Shown here: positions 1 through 9,967 of the stretch, one piece after another
Layout: the number at the start of each line of letters is the position of its first letter
How positions within the stretch are numbered: the first letter of the stretch is position 1
Notes under the pieces: model-generated
The model's input: only the letters and a program-made list of their open reading frames with translations
Told to the model about the DNA's origin: nothing
Databases searched by the model: none
Translations under genes and position numbers: made by a program
Origin: Chitinophagaceae bacterium
GTDB taxonomy: Bacteria; Bacteroidota; Bacteroidia; Chitinophagales; Chitinophagaceae
Direction: 5' to 3'
Length of the DNA: 64,000 nucleotides
NCBI GenBank assembly: GCA_016722465.1
Contig: JADKJC010000001.1
Coordinates: 1,736,001-1,800,000, forward strand

Positions 1-516
1 ATCGAGGGCTGTGGTCACACTGCATTTCATCCGGGTAGCAATATCTCTTAAACTAAGGCCGGCATAATGGTTCAGTACCAGCACTTCCCTTTGCCCTTCC
101 GGGAGCATATTGATCATGTTCCTTATTTTGGCGTGACTTTCATAATACATTACATCTGGCGCAGGTTGTGATGCCGCAATATCGTTACTGCCTGCCGTGC
201 TGCTGGTATTGGCATCAATCACCGTTGCCAGATTTGTTTTGCGGTTGTATTCCATGCAAAGCTGTTGTGCAATTTGAATGGCCCACTGTAAAAAATTGCC
301 ATCCTCGGCATTTTTGCCTGCCATCAGGTTGTTGATAATAGAGATAAATGCTTTCCGGAAAATTTCTTCCGCAGCATATTTATCCTGTACCATCACATAA
401 ATGGAATTGTAAATTCTGTCTTTGTAAAGATCAGTAAGCGTAGCAAGTGCTGTTGGGTTGCTGTTGAGGTAAAACTGGATCAGTTTTTCATCGGGCATTT
501 CTGCGTGGTGTTTCAT
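1..516 (-). CDS. RNA polymerase ECF-type sigma-70 factor (3' end outside window)
   Basis: The ATG at 516 on the minus strand opens a frame that runs off the left edge (172 codons seen). The N-terminal half (MKHHAEMPDEKLIQFYL..., then YAAEEIFRKAFISII) has the shape of sigma region 2. The last visible stretch (LPEGQREVLVLNHYAG, LSLRDIATRMKCS) is a clear region 4 helix-turn-helix of the kind that contacts the -35 element. Proteins of this size and type in Bacteroidota are extracytoplasmic-function sigma factors, often paired with a FecR-type anti-sigma. That partner would lie beyond the left edge, so it cannot be checked. The target regulon is unknown. Confidence 0.85.
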   Translation of the reverse strand, partial: MKHHAEMPDEKLIQFYLNSNPTALATLTDLYKDRIYNSIYVMVQDKYAAEEIFRKAFISIINNLMAGKNAEDGNFLQWAIQIAQQLCMEYNRKTNLATVIDANTSSTAGSNDIAASQPAPDVMYYESHAKIRNMINMLPEGQREVLVLNHYAGLSLRDIATRMKCSVTTALD

Positions 517-1011
517 AAGGTTTCGTTTTTTGGTAACTGGATTTGGATGCGTTAACAGGATAAAGATTTGTATAAAAAACGGCGCAGTTTATAGGTGTCC
601 GGATGATTCGCTTGTAGTGCTAATTCTACAATTCAAATGCAGTACCCGTAATGCTTTGAGGAGAAGCAGGATAGATATGTTTACAAAAGAAATATAGGTT
701 GCACACAATAAAAAACTTTTATAGTTCTGGTATTGTTCTTATTTCAAACCTGTTGGTTCATAACCTGAAAGGATCGGATCAAAAGCGCTGGCAGCTTTTT
801 GACCAATTTTATAGTGTTGCATTGCAGGATAACGCAATATTTTATTAAGCAGTCATGCAAATACCTCAATATTATCCTGTACTTCCATCACAGGGAACAT
901 AGTGTCGGCATTTGATGTTTCTTGTGATGGAACATGCAATTACGGGGTGCAAGCAAGGCAGCTGTATTCTAAAAAAACCAGTTGAGAATAAGCTTCCACG
1001 CAACTAAGCTG
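517..1011. other. Intergenic region with one large hairpin
   Basis: About 495 bases without a supportable gene between the start of the sigma gene and the end of the VCBS gene. I see no tRNA and no convincing small ORF. The only structure is the long inverted repeat at 883-932, listed separately. The promoter for the sigma gene should lie at about 530-600 on the minus strand, but no clean TAnnTTTG box is visible there. Confidence 0.5.
883..932. repeat. 18-bp imperfect inverted repeat (stem-loop)
   Basis: Arm 883-900 (TTCCATCACAGGGAACAT) pairs with arm 915-932 (ATGTTTCTTGTGATGGAA) with two mismatches that could be G-U pairs in RNA. The loop is 14 bases. There is no T-tract on either side, so it is not a standard terminator. 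It sits 80 bp past the stop of the VCBS gene. Confidence 0.6.
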
Positions 1012-4000
1012 TTACGGTCCCGTTAATGTAATGGTGAATCCGGGATCAATGATAAGAGTCGCTCCCTGACTAACTTTGATGCTCCTGCAGGTAATATTTG
1101 AGTTCACGATTACCGTTCCTGTTTTGATAAATACATCTGTATGAATGCCGGGAACTGTACCACAAGTCCAATTGGCCGGGGTTTCCCAGCTATTACTTAC
1201 GTCCCCTTTCCAGTAGTTGGCAAATTGTATGTTGTATAAAAAGCCGCTTTGTCCATCTACAAGGCAACGGTATTGATAGCCATACAACGAATCGGGAATA
1301 CTGTAAAAATATAATTGATTGGGTGAGGGGTTTAGGTAGAGCGAACCCGAAACATCAACAAAGCCACTCCCACGATTTACCTGCCAACGGTAGTTGGTTC
1401 CTGCAGGTTGGTGTATAACGTATGGTTTTGAAAGCCGGGGCAACCGCCAAAAAATTCATAAATACGATTTCGCAAAACTGATACCGTGTTGGTATTAAAA
1501 TTAGATACAACAATATCAGGCTTGCCATCACCATCAAAATCACAGGTTCCAATCCCAAATGAATTACCTGGTACCGGAAACTCAACAGCCGAATCCAATA
1601 TGATTGGATATTGGGGAGGTGTTCCATATGCACCAATATTTTCTAAAACAGATACTTTACCTTCTTTGTTTGCAACAATCACATCTCTTATACCCTTGCA
1701 GTCAAGATCAGTAATTGCTAAGCGGTTTGCATTGTTTGAATAGGCTGATGCTACTGCATTACCCCACTGGTGGTTTTCAAATCCTCCAATTCCATAAATA
1801 TTTTTATTACCTGGATACCTGTTTGCTATTATCAGATCCGGATAGTCAGCATTATTGATATCCTCCATCATTACAATCGACTTTGAAGGAATATTACTGT
1901 TTGGAGCCGAATAACCGTCGAATAGTAAGGAAGAAGCAGTACTGTTGTTATAAAAAACATTCCATTCCTCATCCACCAGGAGAATATCAGGTTTGTAGTT
2001 GTAATCTGCATCGGAAATAGTTAAACCATGCGGATTTATTCTTGTGTTGAAATCTGTTTTTGCTGCAAACGAAATGCTGCCCAGCCCTGTATTTTTAAAA
2101 ATTGAAAATGTATTAGAGAAAAAATTCGCTACTGCAATATCAGTTTTGCCATCGCCGTCAAAGTCAGCTAATCCAAGGCTTTCGGGTCCGAGGCCGGTAG
2201 CAAGGTCAATTTTAGGAGCAAATGAAATATTCCCCGGGCTGCTGAGGTTCCTGAATATCGAAATGGTATTGGAGGCATAATTGGCCACAGCAATGTCTAA
2301 TTTTCCATCGCCATCAAAGTCACCGGCTGTTATTTCTTTTGGTGCAGTACCGGCAACAAAATCAATTTTATTACCAAAACTAATAGTATCTCTTTTACCT
2401 GTATTCCTCAAAATTGAAATCGTATTACCCGTACCGGTAGTCCCATAATTAGCTACCGCAATATCGGCCCTGCCGTCGCCGTCAAAATCGCCTGTGGCAA
2501 GCCCGCCTGGCCCATCCCCGGTACTCAATGATAATTGGTTTGCAAAAGACATTTCGTTTATTACGGAAATGTTTACAGGGAAATTAATAACAAAACGAAA
2601 GCCGTAACCGGTAAGGTTGCCTGATGTAACCGTTACAGGTTTACTGTTACTGGCACCGGGCGGAATGATTACTGTTAATGAAGTTTCAGTAGCTGCAATC
2701 ACAGTAGCCTTTACTTCACCGAGATAAACTGTATTGTTTGATGGAATGCTGCTGAAGTTACTGCCGCTTAATGTAACAACTGACCCAGGAATACCCATAT
2801 TTGACCAGGTGCCAACAACCGGAGGGCCTGTCATGTAAGTGAATCCGGCAAGACTTGCGGTTCCCTCAGGCGTAGACACTGTTACCTTTCCACTTGCACT
2901 TGTATTCAACACTGCCGTAATGGTGCTATCGTTTAACACTATAAATGAACTGGCAGCCACTGCGCCGATATTAACCGCATTAGCACCAGTGAATTTATGT
3001 CCCCTTATTGTAATGGTGGTACCGGCAACAGCGCCGGCTGGAGAGAATGAATTGATAACAGGCAACAGGCTGTTAAAAACAAAGCCGGGCAAACTGGCTG
3101 TACCATAGCTGGTGGTTACAGAGCAATTTCCACTTGCACCTGAACCTACAATTGCGGTTATAGACTGTGAACTATCCACAACAAAAGAAGCGGCGTTGAT
3201 ATTACCGAACCTGACTGCAGTGGCCCCTGTAAAGTTTTTACCATAAATGGTAACTGTTGTTCCCTGGTTAGCATGGAGAGGAGTGATTGAATCAATTAAA
3301 GGGTCTGCAAAAACAAATCCTGCCAGGCTGCCTGCTCCTGCAGCAGAAATTACACTAACATTTCCTGTTGCCCCGTTTCCAACTGTAGCAAGCAGAATAG
3401 TATCATTGAAAACAGAAAATGAAGCGGCATTAACTCCTCCAAAGGAAACACCGGTTGCCCCTGTAAAATTTTTACCTTTTATCGTTACAACAGTTCCATT
3501 GCTACCCGTAACCGGCGAAAATGAATAAATCAGTGGTTCATTAACCTTATTTCTTAAAATTGAAATATTCTTGCTAAAAGAGTTGCTGGTAAAAATTTCT
3601 GGTTTGCCGTCCATGTCAATATCGCCTGCTAATGCCATTTGTGGTGCATCGCCCGTTTTAAGGGTCACCTTGCTGCCGAATAAAATTGTTCCCGGCGAGC
3701 TTTCATTTTTCAGCAACGAAACAATGTCATCCGAGTAATTTGAAACAGCCATATCTGTTCGGCCATCCCCATCAAAATCACTCACCGTAATACCCGTGCA
3801 ATAAGTGGCGGTATAGATATCAACCCTGGATGCAAATGAAATCGTGCCTGGCACACTGGTATTTCGATAGATCCCGGTAGTATTACCACCCCTGTCAGGT
3901 ATTAATATATCAAATTTTCCATCGCCATCAATGTCAGCCAGTGCAGCAGCAGTCGGCTGGATGCCGACACCATTTAATTCAGTGAATCCAGTAAAACTGA

Positions 4001-4963
4001 TGGCGCCAACCGTACTGATATTTTTTATAAAAGCCCCGCCCCAATACGATGACAGGGTAAGATCTGGCTTTCCGTCACCATCAAGATCCCCGATCAAAAC
4101 ATCTTCAGATGATCCGATGGCGGCATAATCAGTTCTTGCAGCAAAGGAAATGGAATCCGTTGTTGATGTATTCCTGAAAAAGGACACACCATTGCCATAA
4201 GTTATAACGATGTCTGGTTTTCCATCGCCATCAAGGTCGCCAATTGCAATACCCCTCGGGGCCGTACATGCATAGTTTACTGCATCTGTGAAAAGAATAT
4301 TCCCTGTTGTGCTTTTATTTTTATACACAGAGATGCAGTTGCCTACAAATCCATTGTAACTATTTGTGACGGCGATATCTGGTTTCCCGTCTCCGTTCAA
4401 ATCACCCACAGCTACTTTGTACGAATACGTCCCGGCAGCAAGATCTATTCTGTTATCTAAAATCACCTGGCCCGGGCTACTTAAATTGCGAAATACGGAT
4501 ACCTTGCCATAAGCCGAATTTAAAGCAGCGATAAGATCAGGTTTCCCATCACCATCAAGGTCAGATGTTGTCATTCCATATGGTGGATTTGCAGAAGCGG
4601 AAACATCAACCCTGGTATTGAAAGAGGTTGAGTCAAATGACAGGTGGTTGCCGGGAAAAGTTATAATAAATGGCTGATAAGAATATGCTGTGAGGCCATT
4701 GCTGGTCACATAAAAGGGCTGATAAGAAGCCCCGGCGGGAACTGTGACCGTTAACGCATTTGCAGTTGCATTGACAACCGGGGCTTTTACACCCCCAGGA
4801 AAACAATGTTATTTGCAGCAACCGGGTCAAAATTGGTTCCATTAATAGTAATCATAGTTCCAACCGGTCCCGAAGCAGGCGAAAACGAACTGATGCCTGG
4901 CTGTGCCCACAATGTTCCGGCAAAAAAAATAATAGTAACGAAAGTGTGTAGGATTCTCATCAT
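1012..4963 (-). pseudogene. Secreted FG-GAP/VCBS and IPT/TIG repeat protein, broken by two frameshifts
   Basis: The gene starts at ATG 4963 with a signal peptide (MMRILHTFVTIIFFAG, cut near LWA-QP). A first TIG domain (SFSPASGPVGTMITINGTNF) hits a stop after FLGV. One extra G in the run at 4795-4799 restores VKAPVVNATANALTV and joins the main 1110-codon frame (ending at 1377). That frame holds FG-GAP repeats (DxDGDGKPDL motifs, about residues 30-390), four TIG domains (about 395-735) and more FG-GAP repeats (740-1085). A second missing base near 1408-1416 separates it from the last frame (1012-1443), which carries an Ig-like segment (AGTNYRWQVN) and a C-terminal NW-type beta domain. The product is probably a cell-surface or secreted adhesion-like protein; its ligand is unknown. 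There is no T9SS type A tail. It could be an intact gene with two sequencing errors or a real pseudogene. Confidence 0.8.
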
Positions 4964-5066
4964 GCTGTAAGGGTTATCTGTCCTGCAATATAAAAATATT
5001 CTGTGAATTGTCGCCAGCTCAAACCAGATGGAAGGGATGAGAACTTTGTTTATTTGCCCACAGCCA

Positions 5067-5096
5067 TTTGCCCCAACTCAGGCTTTCGTAACTTCG
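5067..5096 (+). promoter_or_regulatory. Bacteroidota-type promoter of uvrD
   Basis: TTTG at 5067-5070, 18 bases, then TAACTTCG at 5089-5096, which is close to the TTTG-N19-TAnnTTTG consensus. Transcription would begin about 5103. That rules out the upstream in-frame ATG at 5028 and favours the start at 5133. Confidence 0.45.
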
Positions 5097-5132
5097 CCAT
5101 CTTCTATAAACTCAGAAGAACAACAAAAGAAC

Positions 5133-7466
5133 ATGCTCAATTATTTAGACGAACTGAACGAACCGCAGCGGGAGGCAGTGACCCATAAAGACGGACCTAT
5201 CATGATCATCGCCGGTGCAGGAAGCGGCAAAACAAAAGTGCTCACTACCCGTATTGCCCACCTGATGGGTTATCACAAAGTAGATTCATTTAATATACTG
5301 GCGCTCACGTTTACCAACAAAGCCGCCAAGGAGATGAAGGAAAGGGTGGAGAAAACTTTGGGCAACAACGAAGCAAGGAATTTATACATCGGTACTTTTC
5401 ACAGCGTGTTTGCAAGGATATTGAGAGGCGAAGCAAGTAAAATTGGTTATCCAAATAATTTTACTATTTATGATACTGATGATGCAAAGAGTGTTATCAA
5501 AACAGTTATCAACGAACTGGAACTGGATGATAAAATTTATAAACCCAATACAGTTTACAACCGCATATCTTCTGCAAAAAACAGTTTGGTAAGCCCGGAA
5601 GAATACAAGAACGACTGGGCATTGCAACAGGAAGATGCAAGGAGTAACCGCCCCGCTATTGGCAGGATTTATGATGCATACAATAAACGCTGTTTTAAAA
5701 ACGGCGCTATGGACTTTGACGACCTGCTGTTTAAAATGTACGAACTGCTCAAAAATTTCCCGGATTCACTGAGCAAGTACCAGCGCAAGTTCAAGTATAT
5801 CATGATCGATGAGTACCAGGATACCAATACGTCTCAATATGAAATTATAAAGTTGCTGGGTGCCATGCATGAAAACATTTGTGTGGTGGGTGATGATGCA
5901 CAGAGTATCTACAGTTTCCGTGGTGCTACCATTGAAAACATTCTGCAGTTTGAAAAAGATTATGATGATGTGAAAGTGGTGAAACTGGAACAGAATTACC
6001 GCAGCACCAAAACGATTTTGAATGTGGCTAATGAAGTAATTGCCCACAACAAAAACCAGTTGCCCAAAACATTGTGGACAGACAAAGGTGAAGGCGATAA
6101 AATAAAACTGGTGCGTACGGCCACCGATAATGAGGAAGGGAAATTTGTGGCCGATACCATACAGGAACAAAAGCTCCGCAATCATTTTCACAATAGCGAG
6201 TTTGCTATTTTATACCGCACCAATGCACAGAGCCGCAGCTATGAAGAAAGCCTGCGCCGCATGAATATCGCTTACCGCATCTATGGTGGTTTGTCGTTTT
6301 ACCAGCGCAAGGAGATCAAAGATTACATTGCTTACTTACGTGTGGTAGTAAATCCAAATGATGAAGAAGGATTGAAACGCATTATCAATTTCCCGGTAAG
6401 AGGCATTGGTAAAACAACGCAGGATAAAGCAGTGCTTGCTGCCAATGAAAATAATATCAGTATGTGGCAGGTACTTGAAAATGCTGCTATGTTTGGTTTT
6501 AAATCCGGCACATTAGAATCTATCGGCAACTTTGTTACCATGATAAAGATGTTCCAGAGTGAATTGCAGAAAAAGAATGCATACGACCTGGCGATCATTG
6601 TTGGCAAGAGCACACAGATTGTAAAAGAATTATTCAACGATAAAACTACGGAAGGTGTTGCCCGTTATGAGAATGTGCAGGAATTGCTGAACTCCATTAA
6701 AGAGTTTACTGAAACACCGATGAATGAAGAAGATGGTGAAGTGGGTGATAAAGGATTGGGTACTTTTTTGCAACAGGTTTCATTGTACACCGATGCAGAT
6801 AATAACAAAGAAGATGCAGACAGCGTAAAACTGATGACGATACATGCGGCGAAGGGACTGGAGTTTAGTTGTGTATTTGTGGGAGGGTTGGAAGAAACCC
6901 TGTTCCCCAGCGGTATGAGCATTAATACAAGGGAAGAACTGGAAGAAGAACGCCGCCTGTTTTATGTGGCGATCACAAGAGCAAAGAAAAAATTATGGCT
7001 CACCTATGCGAATGCCCGTTACCGTTTTGGGCAGCTGCAGCAAAATGAGCCCAGCCGTTTTATTGATGAAATGCCGGAAGATTATATTGATAAAAGTTTT
7101 GCTGGTGGCGGTATCCGCAACCAGGGTGGACAGGGCAATAACTGGAACAAAACGGCTTTTGAAAGAATGAATGGAGGCAGTTCGTCAGCGCCGGCTTTCC
7201 CGGCAAGAAAAGAAGAAAAAAGCAAGCCTGCTTATTTGATACCCACCAGGCCGCAAACAAAAGAACACACACCCTCTGCCGATTTTATTGCCAGCGATAC
7301 CAGCAATTTACAGGCCGGTCAAAAAGTAGAACACCAGAAATTTGGTTTTGGTGAAGTAATGAAAATGGAAGGCGCTACACATAATCCGATCGCCACCGTA
7401 AAATTTGAATTGAATGGCGAGAAGAAGATCATGCTGAATTATGCGAAGCTGAGGATTTTGGAGTAA
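5133..7466 (+). CDS. uvrD: UvrD/PcrA-family ATP-dependent DNA helicase
   Basis: A 777-residue superfamily 1A 3'-5' helicase of the repair type. Visible motifs in order: Q-motif region (LNEPQREAV), Walker A (AGAGSGKT, residues 28-34), motif Ia (LTFTNKAAKEM), motif II (DEYQDTN), motif III (VVGDDAQSIYSFRGA), motif IV (LEQNYRST), motif V (VKLMTIHAAKGLEF) and motif VI (ERRLFYVAITRAK). The C-terminus ends in the small Tudor-like module (GQKVEHQKFGFGEV) typical of PcrA/UvrD. It unwinds DNA in nucleotide excision and mismatch repair. I chose ATG 5133 because the family begins a few residues before LNEPQREAV and the promoter lies between 5028 and 5133. It is an isolated gene, divergent from the VCBS gene. 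Confidence 0.95.
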   Translation: MLNYLDELNEPQREAVTHKDGPIMIIAGAGSGKTKVLTTRIAHLMGYHKVDSFNILALTFTNKAAKEMKERVEKTLGNNEARNLYIGTFHSVFARILRGEASKIGYPNNFTIYDTDDAKSVIKTVINELELDDKIYKPNTVYNRISSAKNSLVSPEEYKNDWALQQEDARSNRPAIGRIYDAYNKRCFKNGAMDFDDLLFKMYELLKNFPDSLSKYQRKFKYIMIDEYQDTNTSQYEIIKLLGAMHENICVVGDDAQSIYSFRGATIENILQFEKDYDDVKVVKLEQNYRSTKTILNVANEVIAHNKNQLPKTLWTDKGEGDKIKLVRTATDNEEGKFVADTIQEQKLRNHFHNSEFAILYRTNAQSRSYEESLRRMNIAYRIYGGLSFYQRKEIKDYIAYLRVVVNPNDEEGLKRIINFPVRGIGKTTQDKAVLAANENNISMWQVLENAAMFGFKSGTLESIGNFVTMIKMFQSELQKKNAYDLAIIVGKSTQIVKELFNDKTTEGVARYENVQELLNSIKEFTETPMNEEDGEVGDKGLGTFLQQVSLYTDADNNKEDADSVKLMTIHAAKGLEFSCVFVGGLEETLFPSGMSINTREELEEERRLFYVAITRAKKKLWLTYANARYRFGQLQQNEPSRFIDEMPEDYIDKSFAGGGIRNQGGQGNNWNKTAFERMNGGSSSAPAFPARKEEKSKPAYLIPTRPQTKEHTPSADFIASDTSNLQAGQKVEHQKFGFGEVMKMEGATHNPIATVKFELNGEKKIMLNYAKLRILE

Positions 7467-7498
7467 GAAGAACAGGCTTTAAAATAACAGTTTTCGGT

Positions 7499-7545
7499 TT
7501 TACCTCACCCCAACCCCTCTCCTTAAAGAGAGGGGCTTACAGGAC
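7499..7545. repeat. Interspersed palindromic repeat (CCCTCTCC...GGAGAGGG family)
   Basis: ACCTCACCCCAACCCCTCTC, then a short spacer, then GAGAGGGG form an imperfect palindrome just after uvrD. Relatives of the same C-rich/G-rich palindrome occur at 18048-18085, 18201-18230 and 19904-19934, and inside mnmH near 33051-33073. Function unknown. Confidence 0.6.
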
Positions 7546-7649
7546 TTCAAAAATTTAAAGTGTTTGCTGAGTAGCAGAGAGTGGATGGCATTGTTGATTA
7601 AAGAACAAATGCGGATGTGGAAGATAAAATGATTAGTAAAGATTTTATG

Positions 7650-7700
7650 TACCGCCTCATCCGCTGATCTGAGTAGCGGAGAGCCGACGGGAGTTGGGGT
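7650..7700. repeat. Short hairpin repeat (CCGCTGATCTGAGTAGCGG...)
   Basis: CCGCT, a nine-base spacer, then AGCGG form a small hairpin, followed by AGAGCCGACGGGAGTTGGGG. A related phrase (CTGAGCGGAGCCGAAGG) is found inside the NadR-like kinase gene at about 12570. This suggests a small family of dispersed repeats. Confidence 0.4.
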
Positions 7701-7708
7701 ATCGGGGT

Positions 7709-8791
7709 TTACATCATCACTTCTAACCTGAACCCGGGTTTTCCTTCCACACTTTCCAAATTAAAACTGCCGTCCATCGCTTCTGTTTTTTCCTGGATGT
7801 TGCTGAAACCTTTTCCGTACTGAATGTCTTTGAGATTAATACCCATGCCATCGTCTTCTACTACGATTTTTATCTTTTTTCCAACAGCCTGTACTTTTAC
7901 CTGCACATTCCTTGCTACTGAATGTTTCAAAATATTCAATACCTGCTCCTGTACAATGCGGTAAATAACTGTCTGCACATCAAAGTTGGCAAACTGGTTA
8001 ATGTTGTCATCTACAAATACATTAAAACTCACGATCCGGGTTTCCTGCATTGTTTTCAACAGGTCATTCAGGGCTGTTTCAAGGCCAAGGTCCTTTAATA
8101 CAATAGGGGACAATCTTTTGGCGATATTACTGATGCCGGAGATGGAATCCAGTAATAAACCCTGTGCTTCCTGCAGCCAAACAAGCCCGGTGGGTGTTAC
8201 ATGCCCCTTTGCCTGGGCAAGGTGCATATTGATGGCTGCCAGCACCTGGTTGATATTTTCATTCAGTTCCTGGCTGATGTTCTTTCTTTCATTCTCTTCT
8301 GCCTGGAAGATGGCTTTGATCATCGCCTTGTGATGCTGCTTGCGAATCTTCTCCAGGTCCTGCTGCAGGGCATCTATTTCGGTAAGGTCCTGCATGGTGC
8401 CGATGAGGCGGAGTGTTTTTCCGTAACTATCCCTTACTACAAACAGCCTGTCCAGTATCAACCGGTAGCTGCCGTCTTTGCAGCGGAACTGGTACTTGCC
8501 CCACCACACAGATTTGGGGCTGGCCATCACTTCATCCACCTCTGTGATCACTCTTTTTTTATCCTGAGGATGCAGGTTGTTGCGCCACCAGGTTTCATTG
8601 TCGGCCATCTCTTCCTCTTCGTACCCAAAAAGGTCGATCATGCCCTCGTTGTAAAAAGATTGCTTTGTATTAAAGTCGTACTCCCAAATACCTTCTTTGG
8701 TAGCAATGGATAACAGCTGGAAGCGGTTGATAGATTTAAAATATTCTTCTGTACTTGCACGGGTAAATCCTGTCTGCATTGTTTCAACCAT
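7709..8791 (-). CDS. PAS-domain sensor kinase-like protein lacking the phospho-accepting histidine
   Basis: A 360-residue cytoplasmic protein with no membrane segment. A PAS_3 domain (about residues 25-140; WWRNNLHPQDKKRV, then RLIGTMQDLTEID) is followed by a coiled linker, a dimerisation segment of the HisKA_3/NarL-partner type (QAEENERKNISQELNENINQ) and a HATPase domain (QEQVLNILKHS N-box, DDGMGI G1 box, GKGFSNI). At residue 177 the expected His of the ELH motif is Asn (ELNENINQ). The nucleotide-binding boxes look intact, so it may bind ATP and act as a sensor or heterodimer partner rather than as a histidine kinase. The first ATG is at 8791; a longer reading needs a TTG at 8833. No response regulator is adjacent. 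Confidence 0.85.
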   Translation of the reverse strand: MVETMQTGFTRASTEEYFKSINRFQLLSIATKEGIWEYDFNTKQSFYNEGMIDLFGYEEEEMADNETWWRNNLHPQDKKRVITEVDEVMASPKSVWWGKYQFRCKDGSYRLILDRLFVVRDSYGKTLRLIGTMQDLTEIDALQQDLEKIRKQHHKAMIKAIFQAEENERKNISQELNENINQVLAAINMHLAQAKGHVTPTGLVWLQEAQGLLLDSISGISNIAKRLSPIVLKDLGLETALNDLLKTMQETRIVSFNVFVDDNINQFANFDVQTVIYRIVQEQVLNILKHSVARNVQVKVQAVGKKIKIVVEDDGMGINLKDIQYGKGFSNIQEKTEAMDGSFNLESVEGKPGFRLEVMM

Positions 8792-8906
8792 AATTTTTTT
8801 TTGTTCCTTTTTAAGGAAGGCTAAACTAATCAAGTTTGTACAGGATGGATGGACTTTTATGATGAATGAATGTTAATAATCAGCAACCGGCTGATCACAA
8901 CATGCA

Positions 8907-9713
8907 TCAAAATGATTTGGCGTAATACAATAACACGGCAGCATCGCCAAATACCAGTTCCTTTTTATCAGCCTTGTATGCAAATAATGACCACGAAAAA
9001 TCACCCGATGTAATATCCAGTCCTGCATTGGTAATTTTTATGGTGCAGGGTAATTCAGTTGATTTATTTGTCTGGTAAAAAGTAATTACTCCTTTTGCTG
9101 TATTCTCCCCTGTACTATCAGTAATTTTTAAATATTGGATAATATTTACCGGTGGATTGATCGCTCCGGGTTTTGCCACTTTCCTGTACACCATCCAATT
9201 GCCTTTTACATCAGCCATACTTACCGGAACCGGGTCCGTAAAATCTTCTTTTTTTACAGGATTCTTACCATAAGTATCAAAAATAAACTCTTCTGTTTTT
9301 TTAAAAGTATGTATTAAGTTATCCTGATTGTCCAGTACAAGCTGGCTGTCAGCAATTGAAATGATTGTATATGTATCTGCTGCAGCCTGCAATATATTGC
9401 CGGATTCAATCATAGCATCTCCAGCCATATTCATTGAGTTTCCATCACGGGTAATAACTTTGTTTGCGCTGAGGAAATTCAAATAAATCGTATCTGTAAA
9501 ACCAGCCGGGATGCTGTTTTTATCAGTACGGTATACTTCCTGCCACTTGCCTACGAGTTGTGTAGTGGAAAACTCAGGCTCCTGTTTTGTGCCCGGTCTT
9601 TTATTTTTTGATATATCTATTGAATTTACCCCTTTTCTCTTTACCCGTTGTGCAGTGATGCTGCCGGTTATCAGCAGGAGCAGTAAAAAAGTAATTATTT
9701 TTTTTATTTGCAT
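8907..9713 (-). CDS. Secreted lipocalin-like hypothetical protein
   Basis: 268 residues with a clear signal peptide (MQIKKIITFLLLLLITGSITA, cut before QR). The mature part shows two repeated segments beginning with a G-x-W motif (LVGKWQEVYR at about residue 53 and VKGNWMVYRK at about 169). Each is followed by alternating beta strands, as in lipocalin-like beta-barrel domains of Bacteroidota. It is probably periplasmic or surface exposed. The ligand is unknown. It sits alone between the sensor kinase and nifU. Confidence 0.6.
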   Translation of the reverse strand: MQIKKIITFLLLLLITGSITAQRVKRKGVNSIDISKNKRPGTKQEPEFSTTQLVGKWQEVYRTDKNSIPAGFTDTIYLNFLSANKVITRDGNSMNMAGDAMIESGNILQAAADTYTIISIADSQLVLDNQDNLIHTFKKTEEFIFDTYGKNPVKKEDFTDPVPVSMADVKGNWMVYRKVAKPGAINPPVNIIQYLKITDSTGENTAKGVITFYQTNKSTELPCTIKITNAGLDITSGDFSWSLFAYKADKKELVFGDAAVLLYYAKSF

Positions 9714-9936
9714 TAATGAGAATTTAGTCTTTAAGAAGCATTTTAATCACCCTGCGTTGCACCGGAAATTTATAATTCTATTAAACTGTTTGCCAGTATT
9801 CGTATTGCTGTTGTTAGTTGCCAGTATAAAGATAAAAATTACATCCATATTTTGCCCGGCTTTTCGAGATTAGAAATTATTAACCTCAAAACCGTCCGGC
9901 GCCCGGTCAATTAAAGCAAAATACAGCCATAGTCCT

Positions 9937-9944
9937 TACTTTTG
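9937..9944 (+). promoter_or_regulatory. -7 box (TACTTTTG) of the nifU gene
   Basis: A perfect TAnnTTTG match 23 bases before the ATG at 9968. The -33 element is weak. Confidence 0.5.
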
Positions 9945-9967
9945 CAGTAATATTAAATTAATGTTTT

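Noticed and set aside
1486..4128. Several plus-strand frames of 65-93 codons opposite the VCBS gene
   Set aside because: They are mirror frames of DGDGKPD-type repeats, with no start signals and repetitive composition.
8201..8713. 170-codon plus-strand frame opposite the sensor kinase
   Set aside because: Antisense shadow with biased His/Phe/Leu composition and no family pattern.
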